Source: CBFDBF01 sp050304615
GTDB taxonomy: Bacteria; Pseudomonadota; Gammaproteobacteria; Chromatiales; Chromatiaceae
DNA: 64,000 nucleotides
Assembly: GCA_050304615.1 (NCBI GenBank)
Contig: JBNLDW010000002.1
Span: 17,570-81,569, forward strand
Direction of reading: 5' to 3'
A model generated the notes under the pieces. The model was given only the letters and a program-made list of their open reading frames with translations, searched no databases and was not told where the DNA came from. Each line of letters opens with the position of its first letter. Position 1 is the first letter of the stretch. Positions 51,197 through 59,160 of this stretch are shown here, piece by piece. Made by a program: the position numbers and the translations under genes.

Positions 51197-52273
51197 TCAG
51201 CTCTTGAGCGGATCCCAGGGCTCATCTTCTGCCTGAATCTCATCCCCCAGCTCCACATCCTGCTGCAACTCCTCAAGACGCGCCATCAACGCCTGGGTTA
51301 GGGGTTTGGTGCCTGCCCCAGTCAGTGCCGATATGGCATAGACAGGCCCCTTCCAATCCAACTCTTGCAGCAATTCTACCTGCCGCTGTGCAAACTCATC
51401 CTCCGGCAACATATCCAGTTTATTCAACACCAACCAACGCTCTTTGGTGGCCAGCTCGCTGCTAAACTTCTGCAGCTCCGTCGCAATCAGGCGCACCTCC
51501 TCTGCCAGTGATGCCGCCCCATCCAGCGGCGCCATATCCACCAGATGCAGCAATAGACGGGTGCGACTCAGGTGTTTCAAAAAATGTATACCAAGCCCAG
51601 CGCCCTCTGCCGCCCCCTCGATCACCCCAGGTATATCGGCAATTACAAAACTGCGTTCGGAACCGACACTCACCACCCCAAGATTGGGATAGAGGGTAGT
51701 AAAGGGGTAGTCTGCCACCTTCGGGCGAGCGCTTGACAGTTTGGTAATCAGGCTCGACTTGCCGGCATTAGGCATCCCCAGAAGTCCGACATCCGCAAGT
51801 AGCAGCAACTCCAGGTGAAGCTGACGCCGCTCGCCTGGAGTACCGGGGGTAGACTGCCGGGGGGTACGGTTGGTACTACTCTTGAAACGGGCATTGCCGA
51901 TGCCGTGAAAACCACCCTTGGCCACCAGCAACCGCTCTCCATGCCGCAGTAGTTCCCCTATCTCTTCGTCGGTATCCGCATCCTTTACCCGAGTACCTAC
52001 CGGAACCCTAACCTCTATATCCTCACCACCACGACCGGTGCGATCACGCCCCATACCTGAGCGCCCCCTCTCTGCCCGGTGCATACGTGCATGGCGGAAA
52101 TCGACCAGGGTATTGAGGCCTGAATCGGCAAGCAGGTAGACACTACCACCGTCACCACCGTCACCACCGTCCGGACCACCCTTGGGAATGTACTTCTCGC
52201 GGCGAAAACTGACACAGCCATTACCACCATCACCAGCCTCAACGCGGATAGTTGCTTCATCGACAAATTTCAT
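51197..52273 (-). CDS. obgE: GTPase Obg (CgtA)
   Basis: A 358-residue GTPase that binds the 50S subunit and acts in ribosome assembly and stress control. The Gly-rich Obg fold is at 1-158 (GDGGNGCVSFRREKYIPKGG; PDGGDGGDGGSVYLLAD). The G domain has G1 GMPNAGKSSLI, G3 DIPGVIEGA and G4 NKLD. The acidic tail is short. It lies downstream of rpmA but after a terminator, so it probably has its own promoter or depends on read-through. Confidence 0.97.
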   Translation of the reverse strand: MKFVDEATIRVEAGDGGNGCVSFRREKYIPKGGPDGGDGGDGGSVYLLADSGLNTLVDFRHARMHRAERGRSGMGRDRTGRGGEDIEVRVPVGTRVKDADTDEEIGELLRHGERLLVAKGGFHGIGNARFKSSTNRTPRQSTPGTPGERRQLHLELLLLADVGLLGMPNAGKSSLITKLSSARPKVADYPFTTLYPNLGVVSVGSERSFVIADIPGVIEGAAEGAGLGIHFLKHLSRTRLLLHLVDMAPLDGAASLAEEVRLIATELQKFSSELATKERWLVLNKLDMLPEDEFAQRQVELLQELDWKGPVYAISALTGAGTKPLTQALMARLEELQQDVELGDEIQAEDEPWDPLKS

Positions 52274-52374
52274 GACTATAGGGTACCTCTAGGAGCCCCT
52301 AACAGGCTGTTGCAGAACTTTCAGGTGAGTGCGGAACAACACAAAATGCAGTTTCTCAACGGCCCGGTAAACGC

Positions 52375-52402
52375 AAAAAGCCCCGTCCAATAACGACGAG
52401 GC
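52375..52402 (-). terminator. Intrinsic terminator after rpmA
   Basis: On the minus strand GCCTCGTC and GACGGGGC (one G-T pair) form an 8-bp stem with a 7-base loop, followed by TTTTTG. Confidence 0.88.
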
Positions 52403-52431
52403 CTTGGCTGAATCCAGCGAATGAGGCGTAA

Positions 52432-52689
52432 TCAGGCCGGAATTACACTCACGTACCTGCGACCCTTGGGCCCTTTGACCTCAAACTTCACCACACCAGT
52501 TGCCTTAGCAAACAGGGTGTGATCCCTACCACAGCCAACATTCACTCCACCGTGAAAAGAGGTACCACGCTGGCGTACAATGATGTTGCCAGGCGTTACT
52601 ACCTGTCCACCGTAGATCTTGACGCCGAGACGCTTAGATTCTGAATCGCGACCATTGCGAGTACTACCACCTGCTTTTTTATGTGCCAT
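52432..52689 (-). CDS. rpmA: 50S ribosomal protein L27
   Basis: An 85-residue protein near the peptidyl-transfer centre: AHKKAGGSTRNGRDSESKRL at the start, GNIIVRQRGTSFHGGVNVG in the middle. Three bases after rplU. No N-terminal cleavable extension of the Firmicute type. Confidence 0.98.
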   Translation of the reverse strand: MAHKKAGGSTRNGRDSESKRLGVKIYGGQVVTPGNIIVRQRGTSFHGGVNVGCGRDHTLFAKATGVVKFEVKGPKGRRYVSVIPA

Positions 52690-52692
52690 AGT

Positions 52693-53037
52693 CTAATCCG
52701 CCTTCTTTTTGCTAGCCGTGCTGCCCGCAGCACTGATAGCGGTAATTTCAAGCTCGGTATACCACTGACGATGGCCCTGACGCTTTAGGTGCTGCTTGCG
52801 CCGCTTGAACTTAATAATTTTGACCTTTTTGCCGCGACCGTGCTCAGTCACCTTGGCTGTGACCTTGCTGCCCTTTACATAGGGAGTTCCGATCTTGACC
52901 TTTTCACCCTCACCAACAAGCAGAACCTTGTCTAGTTCAACTTTAGCGCCCTCATCAACACCCAGCTTCTCTACCCTGAGCTTATCGCCCTTAGAAACCC
53001 GGTACTGCTTACCACCGGTCTGTATTACGGCATACAT
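52693..53037 (-). CDS. rplU: 50S ribosomal protein L21
   Basis: A 114-residue 23S-rRNA-binding protein. MYAVIQTGGKQYRVSKGDKL starts at 53037 with GGAG upstream; the frame to 53076 is not coding. It ends with the L21 motif FKRRKQHLKRQGHRQWYTEL and an extra Ala/Lys-rich tail of about ten residues. First of the rplU-rpmA operon, divergent from ispB. Confidence 0.97.
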   Translation of the reverse strand: MYAVIQTGGKQYRVSKGDKLRVEKLGVDEGAKVELDKVLLVGEGEKVKIGTPYVKGSKVTAKVTEHGRGKKVKIIKFKRRKQHLKRQGHRQWYTELEITAISAAGSTASKKKAD

Positions 53038-53226
53038 TCGCCCAATCTCCGTACAAATCTGTTGCTTTGGATACATCGACCAAAATGCGCCGACTGAAGA
53101 GGCGGAATTCTACACTTCAGCCAAGAATAGGTCAACCAGCAGGCACCGCATCTATAATTTAGGACGAAAACTTGGTAGGGTAGCCTCCTTCTCTGGTTGT
53201 AGAGCATTCATATACTTAGGGCTTGT

Positions 53227-54195
53227 ATGGATATTTCCACTATTCGCGGTCTGGTTGCAGCAGATATGGAGGCGGTTGACCGCCTGATTTTGGAGCGTCT
53301 CCGCTCAGATGTGGTGCTAATCAACCAGGTCGGCCACCATATAATTGCCAGCGGCGGCAAGCGCCTGCGGCCGATGATCGTCCTGCTGGCTGCCCGCTCC
53401 ATGGACTACCAAGACAACCAGCATGTAGATCTGGCGGCAATTATAGAGTTCATCCATACCGCCACCCTACTGCATGACGACGTAGTAGATGGCTCGGATA
53501 TGCGCCGTAACCAGGATACAGCCAACGCCGTCTGGGGCAATGCCGCCAGCGTGCTGGTTGGTGACTTCCTCTATTCCCGCTCATTTGAGATGATGGTGGA
53601 TATAGAGCAGATGCGGGTCATGGAGATCCTCTCTCACGCTACTAACCGCATAGCGGAGGGCGAGGTGCTGCAACTGCTGCACTGCCACGCGCCAGACACC
53701 AGCGAAGAGCAATACCGCGAGGTGATCATCCGTAAGACCGCGACCCTGTTTGCTGCAGGGGCCAGACTTGGCGCCGTCATCTGCGATGCAGACAGCACGC
53801 AGGAGCAGGCACTGGCCGACTATGGGCTACACTTGGGGATCGCCTTCCAGATGGTGGACGACGCCCTGGACTATAGCGATTCAGCTGCGGATATTGGCAA
53901 GAATATAGGGGACGATCTGGCCGAAGGGAAACCCACCCTGCCGCTGATAAGGGCCATGCAGATCGGCAGCGCTGAGCAGCAGAAAATACTGCGCACGGCC
54001 ATTGAAAATGGGTCGCTGGAGCAGATTGATGAAGTCAAGGCAGCAATTGAATCTACTGATGCGATAGCGTACACTGCGCGCCTTGCGACGGAGGAGGCAG
54101 ATAGGGCAAAACAGGCGCTGCAGGCGCTGCCAGCATCGCCCTTTCGTGACGCCTTGGCGGCATTGGCCGACTTCGCTGTCCAGCGTAGTAACTAG
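53227..54195 (+). CDS. ispB: Polyprenyl (octaprenyl-type) diphosphate synthase
   Basis: Makes the isoprenoid side chain of ubiquinone or menaquinone. The 322-residue trans-prenyltransferase has FARM LLHDDVVDGSDMRRNQ near residue 80 and SARM QMVDDALDYSDSAADIGK near 208, plus GGKRLRPMIVLLAAR. Chain length cannot be set exactly, but gene position divergent from rplU is as in E. coli ispB. The tRNA-Pro gene follows eight bases after the stop and may share its transcript. Confidence 0.95.
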   Translation: MDISTIRGLVAADMEAVDRLILERLRSDVVLINQVGHHIIASGGKRLRPMIVLLAARSMDYQDNQHVDLAAIIEFIHTATLLHDDVVDGSDMRRNQDTANAVWGNAASVLVGDFLYSRSFEMMVDIEQMRVMEILSHATNRIAEGEVLQLLHCHAPDTSEEQYREVIIRKTATLFAAGARLGAVICDADSTQEQALADYGLHLGIAFQMVDDALDYSDSAADIGKNIGDDLAEGKPTLPLIRAMQIGSAEQQKILRTAIENGSLEQIDEVKAAIESTDAIAYTARLATEEADRAKQALQALPASPFRDALAALADFAVQRSN

Positions 54196-54203
54196 ATATA
54201 ATT

Positions 54204-54280
54204 CGGGGTGTAGCTCAGCCTGGTAGAGCACTGCCTTCGGGAGGCAGGGGCCGGAGGTTCGAATCCTCTCACCCCGACCA
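54204..54280 (+). tRNA. tRNA-Pro (anticodon CGG)
   Basis: A 77-base cloverleaf with encoded CCA. The acceptor arms CGGGGTG / CACCCCG pair fully. The anticodon stem CTGCC / GGCAG encloses TTCGGGA, giving anticodon CGG (reads CCG) and G37. D and T arms are normal (GTTCGAATC). Confidence 0.96.
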
Positions 54281-54727
54281 TTTCTTTCAAGACACCATAT
54301 CCCAACCTCTCCCGCATGCAAGGCTTCCGCTCCCTGCTCAAACACCTTACTTACATCCTTGTAGGCAGAGGCGCGGGGAAATAAATGGTTCTGATTATGG
54401 ATTCCTACAAAACTCTGCGGCTCTGCATCTTTGCGACTTTTTGTTTATTCTTCGACGCCTGTAATGAACTTATCCCGGCGGTGAGGGATAGGGATTTGCT
54501 TCCAGCGAACGCTGCCTATGGCGCCGCTACAAGAACGTAAGGCAGACAGATTTATGGGTATGTGTCAGGTTAATTTCTATTGATTGGGTTATCCTATCGT
54601 CCGCCTAATACCGATTAGGGCGATGTACGTGGCTAGAAAATCAATTTGCTGAATTAACCACCTTACATTGAAACATAAGCCATAATATAAGATGGCGGAA
54701 TAAGCTAGTTTGCTGGGGAGATAGTCA
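54281..54727. other. Gene-free stretch between tRNA-Pro and the HD-GYP gene
   Basis: About 450 bases. It holds an inverted fragment of the dispersed CGCAGAG-type repeat (AACTCTGCGGCTCTGCATCT near 54410). No integrase gene or remnant is seen. The end carries GGGAG before the HD-GYP start. Confidence 0.5.
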
Positions 54728-55831
54728 GTGAAAGGGAATGAAAATCATATCGGCCAAAAGATCGTAAACTTGCATGAGCAAATGCGCAGTGCATGGCCAC
54801 ATCTGTGTCGCATAGCTATTGCCATATACGATGACAAAACAGATCTGTTAAAGACGTTTGTCAATAGTACTGATAGTGGGAGGGCACTTTCCCACTACAG
54901 CGTAAAGCTAGATTTGGTGGAATCCCTCAAGGAACTTGCCAAATCCCGTAAATCACGGGTAATCAATGACCTCGAGCTACTATCTTCATCAAACTCACAA
55001 CATACAAAATGGCTGTTAGAACAGGGATTCAAGTCCAGCTATACAGTCCCTATCTATGGTCATGATAGCCTTGTTGGATTCCTGTTTTTCGATGCGGACA
55101 AGACCGATTATTTTGCCGATATAATCGTAAATAACCTCTCGGTATATTCAGAGCTGATTGGGGCATTACTTATAAATGAATTTGCCCCGATACACACCCT
55201 ACGCGGCATTTTGAATACTGCAAAGCACTTCACCTATCAGCGCGACGAGGAGACATCCGGACACATTCAGCGCATGTCTCATTACTCCCATCTTATCGCC
55301 ATGAAATTGGCTGATCAGATGGAACTTTCTGATGAGTATATAGAGTACATACTGCGCTACTCGCCGTTACATGATATCGGGAAGATAGGAATACCGGACT
55401 ATATCCTGTTAAAGACCGGCCCTCTAACTCTTGATGAGTATGCGGTGGCGCAAGAGCATGTGCCGAGAGGACTTGAGATCATTGACTCCATCATAGAGGA
55501 GTTCGATCTAATACATATGTCCCACCTGGATATTCTGAGAAATATCATAAGCTGCCATCATGAGCGCTATGATGGCTCTGGATATCCCAAAGGCCTTGCA
55601 GGTGATGAAATCCCCTTAGAGGGGCGTATCGTTGCAACCGCGGATGTATTGGATGCCCTCACCGCCAGAAGGCAGTATAAATTGGCATGGGATTTCAACC
55701 AGTCAGTAGATTATCTCTGTGAAAACGCCAATACCATGTTTGACCCTGCATGCGTGTCTATTGTGCATCAATTTAGATCGGAGTTCGAAGAGATCCTTAT
55801 GACATTCAAGGAGGAAGATAAGGAGGGATAG
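54728..55831 (+). CDS. GAF-like plus HD-GYP domain protein (predicted c-di-GMP phosphodiesterase)
   Basis: A 367-residue cytosolic protein starting with GTG. Residues about 15-150 form a GAF-like sensor (VPIYGHDSLVGFLFFDADKT). Then comes an HD-GYP domain: RDEETSGHIQRMSHYSHLIA, catalytic LHDIGKIGIPD near 217, HHERYDGSGYPKGLAGDEIP near 277 (the GYP motif) and VATADVLDALTARR near 304. All key metal and GYP residues are present, so it should hydrolyse c-di-GMP. It is flanked by tRNA-Pro and by a copy of the tRNA-Pro 3' end. Confidence 0.92.
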   Translation: MKGNENHIGQKIVNLHEQMRSAWPHLCRIAIAIYDDKTDLLKTFVNSTDSGRALSHYSVKLDLVESLKELAKSRKSRVINDLELLSSSNSQHTKWLLEQGFKSSYTVPIYGHDSLVGFLFFDADKTDYFADIIVNNLSVYSELIGALLINEFAPIHTLRGILNTAKHFTYQRDEETSGHIQRMSHYSHLIAMKLADQMELSDEYIEYILRYSPLHDIGKIGIPDYILLKTGPLTLDEYAVAQEHVPRGLEIIDSIIEEFDLIHMSHLDILRNIISCHHERYDGSGYPKGLAGDEIPLEGRIVATADVLDALTARRQYKLAWDFNQSVDYLCENANTMFDPACVSIVHQFRSEFEEILMTFKEEDKEG

Positions 55832-55934
55832 GAATTACCCCATGATGCACCCTCCGCATACGCCTCGCTTATTTAATGTGTTATTCTGTAACCCCTTGAA
55901 ACAACATGAGTGTTATTCAACGTTCGCTATGCTT

Positions 55935-55967
55935 GGGCCAGAGGTTAGAATCCTCTAACCCCGACCA
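55935..55967 (+). repeat. Duplicate of the 3' end of tRNA-Pro (possible attachment-site relic)
   Basis: These 33 bases match the last 33 of the upstream tRNA-Pro gene at 30 positions, including the terminal CCCCGACCA. The T-stem AGAGG / CCTCT is still paired, but the loop has TTAGAAT instead of TTCGAAT. No 5' half is present, so it is a fragment, not a tRNA. Together with the real gene it forms a direct repeat around the HD-GYP gene. Confidence 0.8.
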
Positions 55968-56017
55968 ATCAGCGTACACAATATCTATCCTGCGGCAGTA
56001 TGAGGCGCACTATTCCA

Positions 56018-56935
56018 ATGTCCCAAAAAGTAAAAATCGCCACCCGAAAGAGCCCGCTGGCCCTGTGGCAGGCAGAGTATGTTCGTAACCGCCTGTTGGC
56101 GGAACACCCCGAACTGGAGGTTGAGTTAGTCACTATGACCACCCAGGGAGACAAGATCCTGGATGTACCTCTAGCCAAGATCGGCGGCAAGGGGCTGTTC
56201 GTCAAGGAGCTGGAGCAGGGGATGATGGCCGGGGATGCCGATATCGCCGTACACTCGATGAAGGATGTCCCGATGGATCTGCCGGAGGGTTTTGCCCTGC
56301 CGGTTATCTGTGCCCGGGAGACACCTCTAGACGCCTTTGTCTCCAACCACTACGCCATGATTGAAGAGCTGCCCCAAGGGGCAAGGGTAGGCACGTCCAG
56401 CCTGCGCCGCTCCAGTCAGCTACTCCACCAACGGCCAGATCTGGAGATCCTTAGCCTGCGCGGCAACGTGCAGACCCGTCTGGCAAAACTTGATAATGGG
56501 GATTTCGATGCCATTATCCTCGCCTCGGCTGGTCTGGTTCGACTTGAGATGGAAGAACGTATCCGCCAGCGCATACCCCCAGAGACCATGCTCCCTGCAG
56601 TCGGCCAGGGTGCGGTTGGGATCGAGTGTCGCGCCGATGACACTACAACCCACTCTCTGCTCGCCTTTCTCAACGATGAGGATACCCATACCCGCGTAGC
56701 GGCAGAGCGGGCCTTCAACCATCGCCTCGAAGGCGGATGCCAGGTGCCCATTGCCGCCTATGCAGTGCTGGAGCAAGAGCAGATCTGGCTGCGTGGCCTA
56801 GTGGCCAGCGTGGATGGACGCGAACAGCTATTTACTGAAGGACGCATGCCGCGGCAACAAGCAGAAGAGCTGGGCAAAACCCTGGCAGATGAGCTGCTGG
56901 CACGTGGTGCCGACAGAATACTGCGGGAACTTTAG
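56018..56935 (+). CDS. hemC: Porphobilinogen deaminase (hydroxymethylbilane synthase)
   Basis: Polymerises four porphobilinogen units in haem/tetrapyrrole synthesis. The 305-residue protein begins MSQKVKIATRKSPLALWQAE. Further motifs are GGKGLFVKELEQGMMAGDAD, AVHSMKDVPMDLP, GTSSLRRSSQLL and EGGCQVPIAAYA, where the Cys binds the dipyrromethane cofactor. I use ATG 56018 by family fit; ATG 56000 in frame is an alternative, and neither has a strong ribosome site. hemD does not follow; a terminator does. Confidence 0.96.
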   Translation: MSQKVKIATRKSPLALWQAEYVRNRLLAEHPELEVELVTMTTQGDKILDVPLAKIGGKGLFVKELEQGMMAGDADIAVHSMKDVPMDLPEGFALPVICARETPLDAFVSNHYAMIEELPQGARVGTSSLRRSSQLLHQRPDLEILSLRGNVQTRLAKLDNGDFDAIILASAGLVRLEMEERIRQRIPPETMLPAVGQGAVGIECRADDTTTHSLLAFLNDEDTHTRVAAERAFNHRLEGGCQVPIAAYAVLEQEQIWLRGLVASVDGREQLFTEGRMPRQQAEELGKTLADELLARGADRILREL

Positions 56936-56973
56936 CAGTCCGCCAGGGAACCCAGGCGGAACTAAACAAAATA

Positions 56974-57005
56974 AAGGGGCCCCTGAAATAGATCAGGGGC
57001 CCCTT
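56974..57005 (-). terminator. Intrinsic terminator between hemC and amtB (bidirectional)
   Basis: AAGGGGCCCCTGA and TCAGGGGCCCCTT are perfect 13-bp arms with a 6-base loop. On the minus strand (end of amtB) it is followed by TATTTTGTTT. On the plus strand it may also end hemC, with a weaker T-run. Confidence 0.9.
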
Positions 57006-57016
57006 AGTATTATGGG

Positions 57017-58315
57017 TTAGTAGTTGTAACCGGTCTCCTCGTGACAGACGATATCCAGACCCTGGGTCTCATGATCCTCATCCACCCGCAGACCACCAAC
57101 CAGCAACGATACCAGCTTGAGGATGATGTAACTAGCTACAGCGGTAAACAAAACTACCGCGCCCACCGCCTGGAACTGCACCCACAACTGTCCACCCATG
57201 GTCTCTATACCATCGGCAAAGCCGTAGCCGCTGAACACTGCCCCCAGCTCGGTAGAGGCAAATACCCCAACTAATATGGTTCCAAGGATGCCGCCCACAC
57301 CATGCACCGGGAAGACATCGAGTGAGTCATCGATCTTCAGCACCCGTTTGATGAATTGAGTTGCGCTGAAACAGACAACCCCTGCCAGCAGACCTATAAT
57401 CAGTGCCCCACCTGGCCCGACAAAACCAGAGGCCGGGGTGATAGTACCAAGACCGGCTACCATACCGGTGACCGCACCCAAGGCACTGGGCTTACCAAAA
57501 CGTTTCCACTCGATAAAGGTCCAGGTCAAGGCCCCTGTTGCGGCCGAGATATGGGTCACCAGGACGGCCATAGCAGCATTGCCATCGGCCGCCAAGGCGC
57601 TACCACCATTGAAACCAAACCAGCCGACCCAGAGCATACCTGCACCGGTAACCGTCATGGTCATATTGTGGGGAGGCATGGCGGTTGTAGGAAATCCCCT
57701 GCGCGGCCCCAGCACCAGGGCCGCCATCAATGCGGCCACGCCGGCGGAGATATGGACTACGAGACCACCAGCAAAATCGAATACCCCCTTCTCTTGCAAC
57801 CAGCCGCCACCCCATACCCAATGGGTGATTGGCGCATAGACTACCAGCAGCCAGATAGCGCTGAACAACAGCATGGCAGAGAACTTCATACGCTCCGCAA
57901 AGGCACCGATAATCAGGGCCGGGGTGATGATGGCAAAGGTCATCTGAAACATCATGAAGAGGGACTCTGGTATGTCTCCACTCAGGGTCTCACGTCCGAT
58001 ACCGGCCAACATCATCTTGCTAAAGTCACCGATCAATGGGTTATCACTACCACCAAAGGCCAGACTGTAGCCGCACAGCAGCCAGAGCAGAGAGACAATC
58101 CCGGCGATAGAAAAACACTGCATCAACACCGACAGGACGTTCTTGGTCCGCACCAGGCCGCCATAAAAGAGGGCCAGACCGGGCAGAGTCATAAACAGTA
58201 CCAGTGCCGTAGAAGACAGTATCCAGGAGGTATTGGCACCATTTAATACCGCATCCTCGGCGAGTGCCAGTCCAGGCAACAGCAGCACAATAGCTGCGAA
58301 TAGAAGTCTACTCAT
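57017..58315 (-). CDS. amtB: Ammonium transporter
   Basis: A 432-residue Amt channel with an N-terminal signal peptide (LLFAAIVLLLPGLALAEDAV), then 11 helices. Family words are LVLFMTLPGLALFYGGLVR, APITHWVWGGGWLQEKGVFDF, GGLVVHISAGVAALMAALVLG, and VHGVGGILGTILVGVF with the second pore His; the first pore His lies in GGLVVHISAG. No glnK or other PII gene is next to it, unlike the common glnK-amtB pair; the only PII-like gene of the window is at 14.5 kb and is divergent. Confidence 0.95.
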   Translation of the reverse strand: MSRLLFAAIVLLLPGLALAEDAVLNGANTSWILSSTALVLFMTLPGLALFYGGLVRTKNVLSVLMQCFSIAGIVSLLWLLCGYSLAFGGSDNPLIGDFSKMMLAGIGRETLSGDIPESLFMMFQMTFAIITPALIIGAFAERMKFSAMLLFSAIWLLVVYAPITHWVWGGGWLQEKGVFDFAGGLVVHISAGVAALMAALVLGPRRGFPTTAMPPHNMTMTVTGAGMLWVGWFGFNGGSALAADGNAAMAVLVTHISAATGALTWTFIEWKRFGKPSALGAVTGMVAGLGTITPASGFVGPGGALIIGLLAGVVCFSATQFIKRVLKIDDSLDVFPVHGVGGILGTILVGVFASTELGAVFSGYGFADGIETMGGQLWVQFQAVGAVVLFTAVASYIILKLVSLLVGGLRVDEDHETQGLDIVCHEETGYNY

Positions 58316-58363
58316 CTGAATGTATCCCCGCTTAATAATCTAATTGTTATTAATAATCGGCCC

Positions 58364-58393
58364 ATTATAGAGGCAGGCCGGGACCATGGCCAA
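58364..58393 (-). promoter_or_regulatory. Candidate sigma-70 promoter of amtB
   Basis: On the minus strand TTGGCC (58393-58388), an 18-base spacer and perfect TATAAT (58369-58364). No clear sigma-54 element was seen. Confidence 0.5.
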
Positions 58394-58530
58394 CCATTCC
58401 TGCGGTTATTACGCTGACTTCATGCCGCCACGATAAATGAATATCCGTGCATTTCGTATAGTATTCAACACGTTATTTTGACCCATTCAAAGAATATAGT
58501 GCGGAGCATGAACAGCTGCAAATAGGCAAG

Positions 58531-58558
58531 AAAAAACCGGTACCTAGGGGGGCACCGG
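58531..58558 (-). terminator. Candidate intrinsic terminator, minus strand
   Basis: CCGGT and ACCGG arms around a C-rich loop, followed on the minus strand by TTTTTTC. It lies 218 bases downstream of the tRNA-Met gene and could end its transcript. On the plus strand the same bases form a leader stem for the small frame at 58595. Confidence 0.6.
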
Positions 58559-58594
58559 CTAAATAGCAGACTTGGCGTCTGTTAGGGGGAAAAA

Positions 58595-58726
58595 ATGAAC
58601 AAAAAGCGCTGTCCAAATGTGGTCAGCCAAGCTTCATCAACCAACCACAGACATATAGAGTGTCATAATCGGAATAAGTTCCCTCTCTATTTCATCCCTG
58701 ACACGCCAACTCTACTCCTCCAGTGA
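58595..58726 (+). CDS. Possible 43-residue peptide behind a structured leader
   Basis: An ATG with a very strong site (AGGGGG five bases upstream) opens a 43-codon frame, MNKKRCPNVVSQASSTNHRH at the start. Upstream lie a CCGGT/ACCGG stem whose loop repeats CTAGGGGG, and a CAGAC/GTCTG hairpin (58567-58581). I do not recognise the peptide, and the frame may be chance opposite a minus-strand transcript. Confidence 0.25.
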   Translation: MNKKRCPNVVSQASSTNHRHIECHNRNKFPLYFIPDTPTLLLQ

Positions 58727-58775
58727 CCGACCATATCTGCGGATGGAGGAAATACAACTGCCGAGGAGCGTGGAT

Positions 58776-58852
58776 TGGTGGCTACGGGTGGAATTGAACC
58801 ACCGACCTACGGGTTATGAGTCCGTCGCTCTAACCGACTGAGCTACGTAGCC
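58776..58852 (-). tRNA. tRNA-Met (elongator, anticodon CAT)
   Basis: A 77-base cloverleaf on the minus strand, GGCTACGTAGCTCAGTCGG at the 5' end, CCA encoded. Loop CTCATAA gives anticodon CAT; the acceptor GGCTACG matches E. coli elongator tRNA-Met rather than initiator or tRNA-Ile2. The pair next to the loop (31-39) is an A-C mismatch. Confidence 0.93.
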
Positions 58853-58883
58853 TAGGGAATCTCTGACCATGCAAAGGGGCGCA

Positions 58884-58913
58884 AATATACCGGATCAGCG
58901 CGTCGAGTGTCAA
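58884..58913 (-). promoter_or_regulatory. Promoter of tRNA-Met
   Basis: On the minus strand TTGACA (58913-58908), an 18-base spacer and TATATT (58889-58884), then a GC-rich start region (GCGCCCC) typical of stringently controlled stable-RNA promoters. The remaining bases to 59160 show no gene. Confidence 0.75.
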
Positions 58914-59160
58914 ACCATCAAGCAATGATTCATCCGACGGCACTGCTATAATCAGCGGTCTGCAGAGAGAGAGATCAACCACATGACAAGATATTAGCAC
59001 TGTAATTATCCCCCTAAGCCACCCGGGCCAACGTCATACCACAACCACAACACGGCCCTAACAGTATAGCTAATCCTTTGTATTATATGCTAATAATCTC
59101 CATAGCAACCACTATGTCAGGGTTAGAACTATGGGGGTAACGGCCTCTATATACTCGTCT

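Noticed and set aside
55931..55967. A second tRNA gene
   Set aside because: Only the 3' third is present; acceptor 5' strand, D arm and anticodon arm are missing.
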